In this document: piece after piece, positions 40,398-48,426 of the stretch
Layout: the number at the start of each line of letters is the position of its first letter
Numbering within the stretch: the first letter of the stretch is position 1
Notes under the pieces: model-generated
Told to the model about the DNA's origin: nothing
Seen by the model: the letters and a program-made list of their open reading frames with translations, nothing else
Databases searched by the model: none
From: JABJAG01 sp965222215
GTDB lineage: Bacteria; Pseudomonadota; Alphaproteobacteria; UBA6615
Assembly (NCBI GenBank): GCA_965222215.1
Contig: OZ244931.1
Span: forward strand, 806,001 to 870,000
Direction of reading: 5' to 3'
DNA length: 64,000 bases
Program-made: the position numbers and the translations under genes

Positions 40398-41263
40398 AGG
40401 GCGTGATCCTGGCTGGCGGGCGCGGAGAGCGGCTGTTCCCTATTACCCGAGCGATTAGCAAGCAGCTCCTGCCGGTCTACGACAAGCCGATGGTGTTCTA
40501 TCCGTTGTGCACGCTGATGCGCTGCGGCATTCGCGACGTTCTTGTGATCACGCGGCCGGACGAGACCCGCCGCTTCCGCGAACTGCTGGCGGACGGCGCG
40601 CATTGGGGCATGAATATCTCATATGCAACACAAGACGCGCCGCGTGGAATCGCCGAAGCGCCGATCATCGCGGCCGATTTTATCGGCGACGATCCGTTCG
40701 GTCTCGCGCTCGGCGACAATATCTTCTGCGGCGCCGAGTTCGATGCCTGCCTTGATACGGCGATTGCATGCCACGACGGGGGAACGGTATTCGTCAAGGA
40801 GGTAGCGTCGCCTGAGCGTTATGGCGTCGTCACCTACGACGATGCTGGGCATCCGCAAACGATTGTTGAGAAACCGGACAAGCCGCCGTCGGCTCACGCC
40901 GTGACGGGGCTCTATATCTACGATGCAGAGGCAGTTGAGATCGCGCGCGGGCTTTCCCCTTCCGGCCGAGGCGAAATCGAGATCACGGATCTCAACAATG
41001 CTTATCTCCGGCAGGATAAACTCCATGTGGCCGCGTTGCCGGCCAGTGTGTCCTGGCTCGATATGGGCACGCCGCAGGGGTTGCTCGACGCTAGTACGCT
41101 GGTAGCGCGCGAACAGGAGAAACAGGGTGTGAGGATCGGCGTGCCGGAACAGGTAGCCCTTCGCGCCGGCTGGATCGATGCCGCTCAGGTGCTCCGGATT
41201 GCCGACGGCTATGCCGACAATGACTATGGCCGCTACCTGCGCGCGATGGTCGAAAGTCGCTGA
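40394..41263 (+). CDS. rfbA: Glucose-1-phosphate thymidylyltransferase
   Basis: ATG at 40394 overlaps the RmlB stop (ATGA). The 289-residue protein has VILAGGRGERLFPITRAISK, LLPVYDKPMVFYPL, LALGDNIFCG and SWLDMGTPQGLLDAS, as in RmlA. Note Arg-Gly-Glu-Arg-Leu-Phe where most RmlA proteins read Ser-Gly-Thr-Arg-Leu; this does not affect the signature Arg and Lys. It supplies dTDP-glucose for RmlB. Confidence 0.93.
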   Translation: MKGVILAGGRGERLFPITRAISKQLLPVYDKPMVFYPLCTLMRCGIRDVLVITRPDETRRFRELLADGAHWGMNISYATQDAPRGIAEAPIIAADFIGDDPFGLALGDNIFCGAEFDACLDTAIACHDGGTVFVKEVASPERYGVVTYDDAGHPQTIVEKPDKPPSAHAVTGLYIYDAEAVEIARGLSPSGRGEIEITDLNNAYLRQDKLHVAALPASVSWLDMGTPQGLLDASTLVAREQEKQGVRIGVPEQVALRAGWIDAAQVLRIADGYADNDYGRYLRAMVESR

Positions 41264-41266
41264 GAC

Positions 41267-42136
41267 ATGGCGGACGACATTCTGCTGATCGGGGCCACCG
41301 GCCAGATCGGCCGGAATATCATGATCGCTGCGCAAGGTCGGGTGTCGATGGCTCTTGCCCGCGCCCCGCGGCAGGTGCGCGCGAGCGGCGAGCCGGCCAT
41401 CCTTGCTTTCGATGCCGACGGCTGGTGGCCCGACGGGCCAAAGGCCTGGCCGCGGGCCGCGATATCGACGCTTCCCATCTGGCTGCTCGCCGCGCATGTG
41501 GATGCCCTGGCGAATTCTGGGGTCCGTCGCCTTGTCTGTTTCAGCACGACGTCGATTTACGGGAAGTCGGATACCCGCAACGCGCACGAACGCGACGTGG
41601 TTGCCCGTGTTTCGGCGGCGGAGGACGCAGTGAGCGCCGACGCGACCGGTTATGGAATCGGGCTTACCATCCTTCGGCCGACGATGATCTACGGCGAAGG
41701 GGCTGACAGAACGATCGCCGCCGCGGCGAGGTTCATCTTGCGTTTCGGGGTCTATCCCGTCCACGGTGCGGCATTGGGCAGGCGGCAACCCGTCCATGCC
41801 GCCGATCTCGCGGCGGGCGCGATTGCGGCGTTGGATACGGATGGCGCGGCGGGGCGTGACTATGCACTGGGCGGGGGAGAGACCCTGACCTACCGGGACA
41901 TGATCGGTCGGATTTTCGAGGTGCTCGGAAAACCACCCCGGATCGTCCGTCTTCCGATGCTGCCGCCCGTTCTCGACATCGCGGGTGCGCTTTTGCCCGA
42001 CAGTGAACTCACCGGTGACGTCGCGCGCCGGATGAACATGGACCTTGTGTTCGACGATGGATCGGCCGGTCGGGATTTCGGCTACACACCTCGCCGGTTC
42101 TTGTCCGGCGGCCGGAAAGACCTGTTCGGGTCCTAG
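41267..42136 (+). CDS. Atypical NAD(P)-binding SDR, possible sugar-nucleotide 4-reductase
   Basis: The 289-residue protein has ILLIGATGQIGRNIM at the N-terminus, LVCFSTTSIYGKSD with Ser-Thr-Thr and Tyr-Gly-Lys, LRPTMIYGEGADR and QPVHAADLAAGAIAAL. Position 3 nt after RmlA suggests the missing last step of the dTDP-sugar path. However, it lacks the typical RmlD pattern (Thr-Asp-Tyr-Val-Phe-Asp-Gly), and the active site looks more like sugar 4-reductases of the WbpV/FnlB kind. So the product may not be rhamnose. It converges with the next gene, overlapping by 4 nt. Confidence 0.7.
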   Translation: MADDILLIGATGQIGRNIMIAAQGRVSMALARAPRQVRASGEPAILAFDADGWWPDGPKAWPRAAISTLPIWLLAAHVDALANSGVRRLVCFSTTSIYGKSDTRNAHERDVVARVSAAEDAVSADATGYGIGLTILRPTMIYGEGADRTIAAAARFILRFGVYPVHGAALGRRQPVHAADLAAGAIAALDTDGAAGRDYALGGGETLTYRDMIGRIFEVLGKPPRIVRLPMLPPVLDIAGALLPDSELTGDVARRMNMDLVFDDGSAGRDFGYTPRRFLSGGRKDLFGS

Positions 42137-43056
42137 GCCCCGAGCGTGCGCAGCCCGTCTTTCAGGGCGATGCGCGGTTTCCATCCGGGCAGCGACACAC
42201 CTTCCCACGGTTCCATTACCTCGCCGGGCCGGTGGGGCATCGCGCCCCACTCGATGGCGGCGGTTTTGCCGGTGGCCTCGATCCAGGTGTCGGCGAGTTC
42301 GCGAAGGGTGATGGGTTCCGGCGAGGGCAGGGTGTGGCTGTGCCGACCCGACAATTCGCCCGCTGTGGCGAGATTTCCGGCATGAACGAAACCGTCGACG
42401 AGGTCGTCGACATGAACGGTATGCAGACGCTGGTCACCGGGCGATGCCCGAAGTGTTTCACCGGCAGCCGCCGTTTCCGCCAGCACGTTCAGGAATTTGC
42501 GGCGCGGATCGCCGGGGCCGTAGCTGTCGTAGATTTTCAGCGTGATCGCGTTCAGGTCGCGTGTTCGCGCGTAGTAATCGATGATCTCGTCCCCGGCCTG
42601 CTTGGTTGCCGCATAGAGGGTATTGGGTGAGGGGGTCGGGTCGCCCGCTGCGCTGCCCGCGTTCTGCCAGGCGGTCCCCGCGTAGATCAGGTTTCGGCAG
42701 CCACTGCCGGCGAGTGCTTCGCACACGCGCGCCGTGAGCCCCACGTTGTCCTCCACGAGCCCGGGGACATCCTGTGGCTGGTGGGTGGCGATATATCGGG
42801 CGGCAAGATGGAAAACGATATCCGGGGCGGATGCCGGGAAAGCTTTGTCGAGGGCATCTTCCCTGTCGTCGAGGACCTGGACATCGGCGATGGTTCGAAG
42901 GCGGTTGACGCTGTCGTTGTTCGAAGATGGGCGCACGAGTGCAACCGGGCGAGCCCCACACTCCGAGAGGCGCACACACAACCGCATGCCGATAAAGCCG
43001 GTGGCGCCTGTGACCAGCGGATTTGTGAATTCAGGCTCAGGCCGGCGTTCGTTCAT
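42133..43056 (-). CDS. NAD-dependent epimerase/dehydratase family (CDP-abequose synthase-like reductase)
   Basis: The 307-residue extended SDR has LVTGATGFIGMRLCVRL, IVFHLAARYI, a Thr-rich LIYAGTAWQN and NTLYAATKQAGDEIIDYY (Tyr-x-x-x-Lys). THQPQDVPGLVEDNV, KIYDSYGPGDPR and RLHTVHVDDLVDGFVHA recall RfbJ-type 4-ketoreductases acting on CDP-linked sugars. It is last in the CDP-sugar operon, so it likely reduces the 4-keto group. It overlaps the acetyltransferase gene by 4 nt. Confidence 0.75.
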   Translation of the reverse strand: MNERRPEPEFTNPLVTGATGFIGMRLCVRLSECGARPVALVRPSSNNDSVNRLRTIADVQVLDDREDALDKAFPASAPDIVFHLAARYIATHQPQDVPGLVEDNVGLTARVCEALAGSGCRNLIYAGTAWQNAGSAAGDPTPSPNTLYAATKQAGDEIIDYYARTRDLNAITLKIYDSYGPGDPRRKFLNVLAETAAAGETLRASPGDQRLHTVHVDDLVDGFVHAGNLATAGELSGRHSHTLPSPEPITLRELADTWIEATGKTAAIEWGAMPHRPGEVMEPWEGVSLPGWKPRIALKDGLRTLGA

Positions 43057-43571
43057 GGACTATCTGCCTGTGCGGCCGCGATGAACGCGTCCACATCCTG
43101 ATAGAACAGCTCCATCCTCGCCCGAACCCGGTCTTCGGGCCAGTCCCACCAGGCGATGCTTTCCAGCGCGGTGATCTGCTTGTCGGTAAAGCGCATTCGT
43201 GCCTGCCGTGCCGGGACACCGGTATTGATCGAGTAGGGCGCAATGTCCCGGGAGACAACGGCGCCGGCGCCGATGACGGCACCGTTCCCGATGGTGACAC
43301 CGCTGAGGATCATCGCCCGGGCACCAACCCACACGTCGTGGCCGATGCTGATCGGACCACGTGTCACGGCATCCGGGTTCTCGGTGTCGTCGTTCAGTTT
43401 GGTTCTGAACGGATAGGTCGAGGGCAGGTCGGTCCGATGGTCGGTCCTGCAGAAAACCAGTACTTCGGGGCCGAAGGAACAGTAGTTGCCGACCCGGACC
43501 GGGCAATCCGGCGAAAGGCCGGCGAAGCTGTTGCGATCCAGGCCGTAGGTGCCATAACCCGATGGACACAT
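43053..43571 (-). CDS. CatB-like hexapeptide-repeat acetyltransferase, probably frameshifted at its N-terminus
   Basis: The 172-residue frame shows left-handed beta-helix repeats (VRVGNYCSFGPEVLVFC, ISIGHDVWVGARAMILSGV, GAVIGAGAVVSRDI) and GVPARQAR, as in XAT/CatB O-acetyltransferases. The likely natural N-terminus starts at ATG 43641 in another frame (GGIVHSLKRLFGA, then LPEYVSIG) and would join this frame at YGTYG if one T at about 43556-43557 were removed. That ATG is 4 nt after the upstream stop, consistent with an operon. As read, translation might restart at ATG 43571, with GGAG only 3 nt before it. Probable role: O-acetylation of the CDP-linked or polymerised sugar. Confidence 0.75.
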   Translation of the reverse strand: MCPSGYGTYGLDRNSFAGLSPDCPVRVGNYCSFGPEVLVFCRTDHRTDLPSTYPFRTKLNDDTENPDAVTRGPISIGHDVWVGARAMILSGVTIGNGAVIGAGAVVSRDIAPYSINTGVPARQARMRFTDKQITALESIAWWDWPEDRVRARMELFYQDVDAFIAAAQADSP

Positions 43572-43645
43572 ACTCCGGCAGTACCTGTTTGCTCGCCGGT
43601 GCGCCGAACAGGCGTTTCAGGCTATGTACAATCCCTCCCATGCAG

Positions 43646-44182
43646 CTACGCGGCGTCGAAGTCGGGGTATTCGGCGTCGCGCGGCGCCATGGTCGACGGC
43701 TGCACCGGCCACTCGATGCCGAACGCCGGGTCGTTCCAGCGAACGCCGCGCGCCAGATCGGGCGCGTAGGGCGCGCCCATCAGGTAGAACACGTCGCTGT
43801 CGTCCTCCAGCGTGATGAACCCGTGAGCGCAACCCGCCGGCACGAACAACCCGGTCTGTGACTCGGCACTCAACTCGATACCGGTCCATTTCCGGAACGT
43901 CTCCGAACCGCTGCGGAGATCGACCGCGACATCGAAGACGCGTCCGCGCGTGCACCGCACGACCTTGGGGTCCGGGCTGGGCTCGGCCTGATAGTGCATG
44001 CCGCGCAATGTGCCTTGTGCGGTGTTGCGGGAGATATTCATCTGGACGGGTGTGAAGTCTCCGAGCCCGGCGTTTTCGAACTCGTCGGGGCAATAGCTGC
44101 GCGCAAAGTCGCCCCGCGCATCCGCGATCGGCTCGGTTTCGATCACGACGACGCCGGGAATATCGGTTTCCCCAAATTTCAC
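43646..44182 (-). CDS. dTDP-4-dehydrorhamnose 3,5-epimerase-like protein (second copy)
   Basis: The 178-residue RmlC-fold protein has IADARGDFARSYCPDEF, QMNISRNTAQGTLRGMHYQ (catalytic His), VRCTRGRVFDVAVDLRSGS and FVPAGCAHGFITLEDDSDVF. It is as complete as the copy at 38780 but lies in the CDP-sugar operon next to a C-methyltransferase and RfbG. NovW-type homologues epimerise C3 (and C5) of a 4-keto-6-deoxy sugar before methylation, so it likely acts on the CDP intermediate. It overlaps the methyltransferase gene by 4 nt. Confidence 0.88.
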   Translation of the reverse strand: MKFGETDIPGVVVIETEPIADARGDFARSYCPDEFENAGLGDFTPVQMNISRNTAQGTLRGMHYQAEPSPDPKVVRCTRGRVFDVAVDLRSGSETFRKWTGIELSAESQTGLFVPAGCAHGFITLEDDSDVFYLMGAPYAPDLARGVRWNDPAFGIEWPVQPSTMAPRDAEYPDFDAA

Positions 44183-45420
44183 GGCAGCACCGTCAGTTCC
44201 GGCACCGCGATCACGAAATCGCCACCCCAGTCACGGATGTAGCCGTGCAGGCCCGTGATTTCATCCCTCAGGTTCCACGGCAGAATCAGCACGTGATTGG
44301 GCTGACGTTCCTTCAGCGCGTCCGGCGGCAGGATCGGAATCCGGCTGCCGGGGAGCAGCCGGCCCTGCTTGTGCGGGCTGACGTCGGCGACAAAGGCGAT
44401 CTGGTCGGCGCTCACGCCGCAGAAATTCAATAGCGTATTGCCCTTCGCGGCCGCGCCGTAGGCGGCCACCTGCCCGCCGGCTCGCGAAGCGCGCGCGAGA
44501 AACGCGTGAAGGCCGTCCCTGACCGCTTCGACGCGTGGCTGGAAGCCGCCATAGGTGTCGAGTTTGTCGAGACCGGCCGCTGTCTCGTCGCTGCGAACTT
44601 TCAGCAATCCGCGGGCCTCGCCCCGGTCGGCCCCGTCCGCGCGCGACGCGAATATCCGAAGGCTACCGCCATGGGTCGGCAGTTCCTCGACATCGAACAA
44701 CTTGAGGCCGTGGCGCGCGAACACCCGCTCGACCACGAGCAAGGAAAAGTAGGAGTAGTGCTCGTGATAGATCGTATCGAACTGGACATCCTCGATCAGC
44801 CGCAGCAGGTGCGGAAACTCCATCGTCAGCACGCCATTCTCGGCCAACAGGATCGCCAGGCCCGACACGAAGTCGTTCAAATCGGGGACGTGGGCCAGCA
44901 CGTTGTTTCCCGCCAGCAGGTCCGCGCTCACACCTTCATCGCGAAGTTCCCGCGCGAGGCCGGCCCCGAAGAAGGCTGTTCGGGTCGGCACGCCACGCGC
45001 CTCTGCTGCCTCGGCGACATTGGCTGCCGGTTCGATGCCGAGCACCGGGATATCGCGCGCCACGAAATGTTGCAGCAGGTAGCCGTCGTTGCTGGCGACC
45101 TCGATCGCTCTGCTATCGGTTCCCAATGCGAAACGCTCGATAGCCATCTCGGCGTACCGTTCAGCGTGAGAGACCCAGCTTTCCGAGTAGGACGAGAAAT
45201 AGGCGTAGTCGGAAAAAATGTCTTCTGCCGGGACCACGTCCTCGACCTGGACGAGCAGGCATTCGCGGCAAACGCGCGCGTGGAGTGGATAAACCGGATC
45301 CTCGGGGGCGGCCGTAGCAGGGTCGACATAGCTGTTCGCGAGCGGTGTCAGGCCGAGATCGGCGAAGGTATCCGTGAGTGACGTGCCACAGAAGCGGCAA
45401 TCCGGGGTCGCGCTGGTCAT
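44179..45420 (-). CDS. Sugar C-methyltransferase (TylC3/NovU-like)
   Basis: The 413-residue protein has the three-part build of sugar C-methyltransferases: a zinc-binding N-terminus (CRFCGT ... CRECLLVQ, two Cys-x-x-Cys), a SAM domain (AIEVASNDGYLLQHFVARDI, LGIEPAANVAEAA, NNVLAHVPDLNDF) with the active-site FDTIYHEHYSYFSL (Tyr/His-Glu-His), and a C-terminal domain with VAAYGAAAKGNTLLNF. Members methylate C3 or C5 of 4-keto-6-deoxy nucleotide sugars. It overlaps RfbG-like and RmlC-like genes by 4 nt each, so a branched C-methyl 6-deoxyhexose is expected. Confidence 0.9.
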   Translation of the reverse strand: MTSATPDCRFCGTSLTDTFADLGLTPLANSYVDPATAAPEDPVYPLHARVCRECLLVQVEDVVPAEDIFSDYAYFSSYSESWVSHAERYAEMAIERFALGTDSRAIEVASNDGYLLQHFVARDIPVLGIEPAANVAEAAEARGVPTRTAFFGAGLARELRDEGVSADLLAGNNVLAHVPDLNDFVSGLAILLAENGVLTMEFPHLLRLIEDVQFDTIYHEHYSYFSLLVVERVFARHGLKLFDVEELPTHGGSLRIFASRADGADRGEARGLLKVRSDETAAGLDKLDTYGGFQPRVEAVRDGLHAFLARASRAGGQVAAYGAAAKGNTLLNFCGVSADQIAFVADVSPHKQGRLLPGSRIPILPPDALKERQPNHVLILPWNLRDEITGLHGYIRDWGGDFVIAVPELTVLP

Positions 45421-46508
45421 GCCGGGTCCCGTTCGCAGAAGCGCCCAATCTGTTCGAGCACGAGGTCGCGCGCCGGTTTACCCGCCATTGCCCCCGCATG
45501 CCAGTCCGCCGTCCAGTCGATGGCATCTTCCTGCGTCAGGCGCGGGTGCCAGCCGAGCGTGCGCTCGGCCAGCGACGCGTCAAGCGCAAGCGCGGCCGCC
45601 TCCCGTGGTCCGTCACTGGCGACGGCTGTCCAGTCGCGGGCGTTCACGCCGTTGTCGCGGATACGGTCGACGGCCCGGCCCACGAGCCATCTCACGGGCC
45701 TGGCCTCGGCCGAGCGGGGTCCGAAATTCAGTGCGTGTGGAACCGTGTTGCCGGAGTCACCGATCAGTGTCTCCACATAGGCCAGATAACCTGCCAGAAC
45801 ATCGAGCACATGCTGCCAGGGCCGGGTTGCCTCGGGGTTTCGCACTTCGAGGGCCTTGTTGTCTCCCAGCGCGCGAAACAGGTCCGGCAGGATCCGGTCT
45901 TCCGACCAGTCGCCGCCGCCGATCACGTTGCCCGCGCGTGCCGTCGCGAGACGGGGCGCGCTTACGTGGTTTTCGAGGAGCCCGCGCCGCCAGCCGATCG
46001 AAATTGTCTCCTGGGCCGCTTTCGAGGCGCTGTAGGGGTCGTTGCCCCCGAGAGGGTCGGTCTCTACGAAAGGACGACCTGAATTATCGTTGCGATAGCA
46101 TTTATCGCTGGTGATCACGAGGATCGCTTGCAGGTCATCGCAACCGTCGAGCGTCTCCAGCAGGTTTCCCGTACCCTGGACGTTCGTGGCGAATGTACCG
46201 TGGGGATCGCGAAAGCTGCGACGAACCAGAGACTGCGCGGCCATGTGAAACACCACATCCGGATTGGCAGCCTGACAGGCCGCCTTCAGCGCGTCGCGAT
46301 TGCGGACATCGCCGGTGATGGATTGCAGGTACCGCCAATCGCCCAGATCGCGAAACAGGTTGGCGCCGGGTTCGGGTTCCAGTGCGAAGCCGGTGACATG
46401 GGCCTCCATTGTTTCCAGCCATGCGCTCAACCAGGCTCCCTTGAAGCCGGTGTGGCCGGTCACGAGTACACGACGGCCGCGCCAGAAATCGGGGTTCGGT
46501 GCGCTCAT
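45417..46508 (-). CDS. rfbG: CDP-glucose 4,6-dehydratase
   Basis: I start at ATG 46508, which overlaps the upstream stop (ATGA), rather than at 46595. The 363-residue protein has FWRGRRVLVTGHTGFKGAWL, HMAAQSLVRRSFRDP, VITSDKCYRNDNSGRPF and DPYSASKAAQETI. His-Thr-Gly-Phe-Lys-Gly and Ser-Asp-Lys-Cys-Tyr are the signature of RfbG rather than RmlB. It makes CDP-4-keto-6-deoxyglucose. The CDP-glucose synthase RfbF is not in this window. Confidence 0.92.
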   Translation of the reverse strand: MSAPNPDFWRGRRVLVTGHTGFKGAWLSAWLETMEAHVTGFALEPEPGANLFRDLGDWRYLQSITGDVRNRDALKAACQAANPDVVFHMAAQSLVRRSFRDPHGTFATNVQGTGNLLETLDGCDDLQAILVITSDKCYRNDNSGRPFVETDPLGGNDPYSASKAAQETISIGWRRGLLENHVSAPRLATARAGNVIGGGDWSEDRILPDLFRALGDNKALEVRNPEATRPWQHVLDVLAGYLAYVETLIGDSGNTVPHALNFGPRSAEARPVRWLVGRAVDRIRDNGVNARDWTAVASDGPREAAALALDASLAERTLGWHPRLTQEDAIDWTADWHAGAMAGKPARDLVLEQIGRFCERDPA

Positions 46509-47461
46509 GACCGGCTCGGACTTGCGTTCAGCGGCCGGGAACGGCGTTCGGTACGTGACGCGGGAATTCCGAGCATATAGCCCATGCTCCCGCAAAGGCG
46601 TGCCAAGTCACGCCACACTCGGCCGAGGTCGAGGCGTAGGGCGTTGCCGAGTAATTTCGCGGCGTATCGCCCGATATAGGCGAACCCGAGCCGGTTGCGC
46701 GCGCGCGCGCCGCGATACTTGTCTTCGATATAAAGGCGCGACCAGGCCATGTGCCAGAACTTCTCCCACCGGTAATGCGCGCTCGGGCGGACGGACCCAC
46801 CGCCGGCGTGACGCACGATTGCGCCGGGCACCAGAACCGCGCTGTATCCCGCAGCGCGCACGCGCATGCAAAAATCATCGTCTTCGTAGTACAGAAAGAT
46901 CGCTTCGTCGAACGGGCCGATATCCCGCAACGCGGACATGCGCAGCAAGACCACCGCGCCCGAGAGATACGCTGCGCAACACGGTCCGTCCGGCACCGCT
47001 TCACCCTTCCGCGACGGATAGGATCGCCGGTCGAACATGGCGACATCGTATGCCGGTTCGTCCCGGCCGGCGTCGTCCAGAACCCTGGGCGCGAACAGCG
47101 CGGCGTCCGGATATGCGTCAGCGGCCGCAACGAGTGCGGCGATCGCCTCGCCGTCGAACTGGGAGTCCGGATTTGCCAGTAGCGCAAACTCACGCGTGAC
47201 ATGCTTAAGGCCTTGATTGGCCCCCGCGCCGTAGCCGACCCCGGTTGTGTTGCGCTCGATATGTGCGCCCGGTGCCAGTCTGGAGACGGTCTCAAGCGTG
47301 TCGTCATCGCTCGCGTTGTCGACAATGATCGTTTCCGCCCCGTCGCCCACGCCGGCCAGGCAGCCGCCGACGACCGCACCACTGTGGTGAGTCACGAGGA
47401 CAACCGCCACGCGTTGCCACGCGCCTGTCTCCGGCGTGTTGGTGTCGGCTGCGGGTTGCAC
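46505..47461 (-). CDS. Family 2 glycosyltransferase
   Basis: The GTG at 47461 is the most likely start (about 318 residues, CAGG close upstream); the in-frame open region before it is Arg-rich and runs over the neighbouring hydrolase, so it is not coding. VAVVLVTHHSGAVVGG, TIIVDNASDDDTLETV, LLANPDSQFDGEAIAAL and FLYYEDDDFCMRVRAAGY are the GT2 landmarks of rhamnosyltransferase-like enzymes. It heads the CDP-sugar operon and probably uses the sugar made by the genes behind it. Confidence 0.85.
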   Translation of the reverse strand: MQPAADTNTPETGAWQRVAVVLVTHHSGAVVGGCLAGVGDGAETIIVDNASDDDTLETVSRLAPGAHIERNTTGVGYGAGANQGLKHVTREFALLANPDSQFDGEAIAALVAAADAYPDAALFAPRVLDDAGRDEPAYDVAMFDRRSYPSRKGEAVPDGPCCAAYLSGAVVLLRMSALRDIGPFDEAIFLYYEDDDFCMRVRAAGYSAVLVPGAIVRHAGGGSVRPSAHYRWEKFWHMAWSRLYIEDKYRGARARNRLGFAYIGRYAAKLLGNALRLDLGRVWRDLARLCGSMGYMLGIPASRTERRSRPLNASPSRS

Positions 47462-47535
47462 GCCTGAGTTCGCTCCCGAACGCTGAGGAAGGGCCGGATT
47501 TTGGCCTCTCGCACCGCGCCGGGACAAGCCGAGGC

Positions 47536-48408
47536 CTAGCGCGCGAGCAGGTCTTTTGCGCGTGCGAATAGCACCCCGCCGGGGTTGGCGAGGTTTTCCA
47601 GCACGCTGAAGTGGTTCGCGCCTGCGATGCTGTCTATCCGTACCTGGGTGCCGTGGCGTCGCAGGTTGCCCCCGAACTCCTCCGCCTGCCGGTGAAACTC
47701 GCGACCCTCGTGCGCGCCGAGCGCGATCACGGTGTTGGCGTTCGTACGCGGCAGGGCGAACATGGGGCTCAGCGTGGCAGCCCCTTCGGCGTCGAGGCCG
47801 AGCGGATCGCCGATCGGCGTGTGCCGGATCGGCTCCAGGTCGAAGATACCGCTCACGGGCATTGCCGCGTGCACCAGGTTTGCGGGCAGGCCGGCGCCGA
47901 ACTGCGCCCAGTCCGTGGTGAGCACGACCCCTGTCAGGTGCCCGCCAGCCGAATGGCCGCACACCATGATCCGGTCGCGATCGTAGCCCAGGTTTTCGGC
48001 CTCACACCACAGATGCGCGAACGCACGGCGGATCTGGTTCACGAGTTCCGTCAGCGTGACGTCCGGGCACAGCGCGTATTCGATGTTGGCGAACCCGATC
48101 CCGGCATCGACAAATGCGTCGGCGAGGAAGGCATAGGCGTTCTTGTCGTTCCACTGCCAGTAACCGCCGTGGATAAACGCGAACAGGGGCGGCTTGTCCG
48201 CCGTCGGCAGGAACAGGTCGAACGTCTCGCGCGGCCCGTCGCCATAGCGCAGGTCTATGGACGCGCCGCCGGCCAATCGCGTGCGCGTGCTATCGCTCCG
48301 CGCCGCCCAGTCGGCGGCGAAGGCCTCGTAGTCCGCGACCTTGCCGCGATTGTTGTACTCCGCGAACAGCGTGTCCGCGTCGTAGTCCAGGTAGACGGTC
48401 TCGTCCAT
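47536..48408 (-). CDS. Alpha/beta hydrolase (arylformamidase/kynurenine formamidase-like)
   Basis: The 290-residue protein has the HSL-type oxyanion motif FAFIHGGYWQWNDKNAYAFL, nucleophile elbow VCGHSAGGHLTG, and likely catalytic His in GANHFSVLE. The N-terminal YDADTLFAEYNNRGKV matches esterase/formamidase proteins of tryptophan-like catabolism. It lies 18 nt from the next gene in the same direction, suggesting a shared transcript. The substrate could be N-formylkynurenine or another amide or ester. Confidence 0.85.
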   Translation of the reverse strand: MDETVYLDYDADTLFAEYNNRGKVADYEAFAADWAARSDSTRTRLAGGASIDLRYGDGPRETFDLFLPTADKPPLFAFIHGGYWQWNDKNAYAFLADAFVDAGIGFANIEYALCPDVTLTELVNQIRRAFAHLWCEAENLGYDRDRIMVCGHSAGGHLTGVVLTTDWAQFGAGLPANLVHAAMPVSGIFDLEPIRHTPIGDPLGLDAEGAATLSPMFALPRTNANTVIALGAHEGREFHRQAEEFGGNLRRHGTQVRIDSIAGANHFSVLENLANPGGVLFARAKDLLAR

Positions 48409-48426
48409 GTTTTCTCCGGGTGCGGG

